Shown: piece by piece, positions 6,405 through 7,417 of the stretch
Position numbering within the stretch: the stretch's first letter is position 1
Layout of the letters: each line of letters opens with the position of its first letter
Assembly: GCA_934631055.1 (NCBI GenBank)
Contig: CAKTXP010000120.1
Span: forward strand, 1 to 7,417
Length of the DNA stretch: 7,417 bases
DNA from: an uncultured Clostridia bacterium
Lineage (GTDB): Bacteria; Bacillota; Clostridia; Christensenellales; Aristaeellaceae
Direction: 5' to 3'
Translations under genes and position numbers: made by a program
Notes under the pieces: generated by a model
Told to the model about the DNA's origin: nothing
The model's input: the letters and a program-made list of their open reading frames with translations, nothing else
Database searches by the model: none

Positions 6405-6580
6405 AGGCTGTCAGGCTTAAACCAGACATTTCAGGAAATCGTATCTAAGCATTTTTTGAATCACCAAAGGGCTTTACGAACGTTTGCGGCGACCGTTTGG
6501 CGCATCGCCCTTTGGAAATCTTCGGAGTTTAAATGCTTGGGTTAATTCTTGAAAAATCTGGTTAATGAGCTTGACAGCCT
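6405..6580. repeat. Palindromic MITE-like element, copy B
   Basis: About 176 bp with terminal inverted repeats starting AGGCTGTCAGGCTTAA at 6405 and, on the minus strand from 6580, AGGCTGTCAAGCTCAT. Both continue with ACCAGA and TTTCA. The central stem at 6464-6515 has the same CCAAAGGGC and GCCCTTTGG arms as copy A and the same 52-bp spacing; over about 62 core bases I count only four differences. It lies between the 3' ends of two converging genes. I see no clear target-site duplication in the flanks. Copy B lacks the extra hairpin found in copy A. Confidence 0.85.
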
Positions 6581-6616
6581 ATGCTTACTGTCGGTTCAAC
6601 GAATGTCGTCTCGTTT

Positions 6617-7417
6617 TCAGAGGGAGGAAGTTTGGGGAATCAGCCGAATCAGCATCGCGGGAATTTCGCTTTCCGTGAAATCCAGAACAAAGGAAATTTC
6701 CCCGCCGTTGATTTCATAGGGCAGCTCTGCCTTAGTGCCGTCCGGAGCGATGCGTTCAAGCTGTCTGCCTTCCGGCAGCTCGACAGGCAGCGTAATCTTC
6801 ACCTGACCCGTGGGCTGTGTCGGTTTGCCCGCGTATTCAAAGGTCAGAATCAGATAGTCACCGTTCGTCCGCGCGGTTACCTCGCCCGCAGGGAACTTGC
6901 CGGTCACAGCTGCCGCCGCCGCACCTTCAATCATCTCCAGCCGCTTGCCGTTTTCCGTCTGCCCGCACACCGGACAGACTGTCAGGCTTTCGTTTTCCGC
7001 TATCTGGAATTTGAGCTTTCGGCAGTCGGTCTTTCTCGTGTGATTGCAGTCCCTCCGCAGGCAGCGGGCGATATGAGAGCCGTTTCCCTTGGGCGACCAT
7101 TCGCCGAACCAGTGCCCCAGACTGCCCGTCGGCTTTTCGGTGTAGCTGTCGTTGCAGCGGCTGCAAGCGAAAAGGGTATAGCCATCCGTTTCGCAGGTGG
7201 GCTTCACGAGGATATCGCGATAATCGTGACCCAAGGCGGAAAACTCTGCATAATAGGTGGCATAGTCACAGCGGGAGCAAGTGTCGTATTCATTCCAGCC
7301 GATGTCAAGGCAGGTCGGAGCTTTCGCGTCGTGATGCACCAGGTCGTGATTCAGCGCGGGAAGCTCTGAGTAGGTGGTGTAGCTACAGCGGGAGCAGGTG
7401 TCGTATTCGTTCCAGCC
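6617..7417 (-). CDS. CxxC tandem-repeat protein, 3' part (start beyond window)
   Basis: The visible 266 residues are the C-terminal part of a larger protein; the frame is open to the right edge, so the GTG at 7339 is not the real start. Residues 1-39 and 40-78 are tandem 39-residue repeats (GWNEYDTCSRC, then Y.TY, AL.HD, and a closing PTC), and a degenerate third begins at 79 (GYTLFACSRC). More CxxC or CxxxxC pairs follow at 119-124 and 148-151 (VCPVCG), so zinc or disulfide binding is likely. Residues 155-266 form a cysteine-free, beta-rich tail with no sortase signal or membrane segment. Such repeats occur in large, probably secreted, Clostridia proteins, where they are of unknown function. 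The stop at 6617 is 36 bp from element B. No specific function can be assigned. Confidence 0.85.
   Translation of the reverse strand, partial: GWNEYDTCSRCSYTTYSELPALNHDLVHHDAKAPTCLDIGWNEYDTCSRCDYATYYAEFSALGHDYRDILVKPTCETDGYTLFACSRCNDSYTEKPTGSLGHWFGEWSPKGNGSHIARCLRRDCNHTRKTDCRKLKFQIAENESLTVCPVCGQTENGKRLEMIEGAAAAAVTGKFPAGEVTARTNGDYLILTFEYAGKPTQPTGQVKITLPVELPEGRQLERIAPDGTKAELPYEINGGEISFVLDFTESEIPAMLIRLIPQTSSL
7184..7417 (-). repeat. 117-bp coding tandem repeat (39-residue units)
   Basis: Two full units, 7301-7417 and 7184-7300, in phase with the reading frame. The first 33 bases of each (encoding GWNEYDTCSRC) differ at only two sites, while the rest is more diverged. A third, degenerate unit follows leftward from 7183. 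The array probably continues beyond the window edge, since the window ends exactly at a unit boundary. Confidence 0.85.

Noticed and set aside
6405..6580. An intact insertion sequence at either palindromic element
   Set aside because: At under 200 bp with no open frame they cannot encode a transposase, and no clear target-site duplications are visible.

Overview
The window comes from a GC-rich (roughly 55-60% by eye) Gram-positive-type genome, most likely a Clostridia-class Firmicute, perhaps gut-associated. The evidence is strong AGGAGG-type ribosome sites, compact intergenic regions, extended -10 promoters, a Firmicute-style DnaX, and a secreted-type CxxC repeat protein of a kind I associate with Clostridia. 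The exact taxon cannot be read from the sequence.

Layout, left to right. Positions 1-326 hold no gene but two tandem copies of a hairpin-rich repeat. Next are two genes on the minus strand: pepT (aminotripeptidase, 327-1538) and, upstream of it, an auxin-efflux-carrier (AEC) family transporter (1828-2748). A nearly fully palindromic element of about 200 bp (element A) lies between them. A divergent intergenic region (2749-2983) has back-to-back promoters that share their -35 region, with a perfect 15-bp inverted repeat set exactly inside the transporter promoter. To the right on the plus strand, dnaX (clamp-loader gamma/tau subunit, 2984-4630) overlaps by 8 bp a GH13 alpha-glucosidase (4623-6266), which ends at a strong intrinsic terminator. 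After further hairpins comes a second copy of the palindromic element (element B, 6405-6580). The window ends inside a minus-strand gene for a cysteine-pair (CxxC) tandem-repeat protein whose start lies beyond the right edge.

Functionally, the genes are mostly housekeeping and nutrient use: final steps of peptide degradation (PepT), a probable organic-acid or amino-acid carrier, replication (DnaX) and oligosaccharide hydrolysis. They do not form one pathway. I see no CRISPR array, transposase, phage gene, toxin-antitoxin pair, rRNA or tRNA, and no convincing new multi-gene system. The most unusual content is non-coding: two unrelated families of structured repeats at gene ends, the divergent promoter with its operator-like palindrome, and the dnaX-glucosidase overlap.
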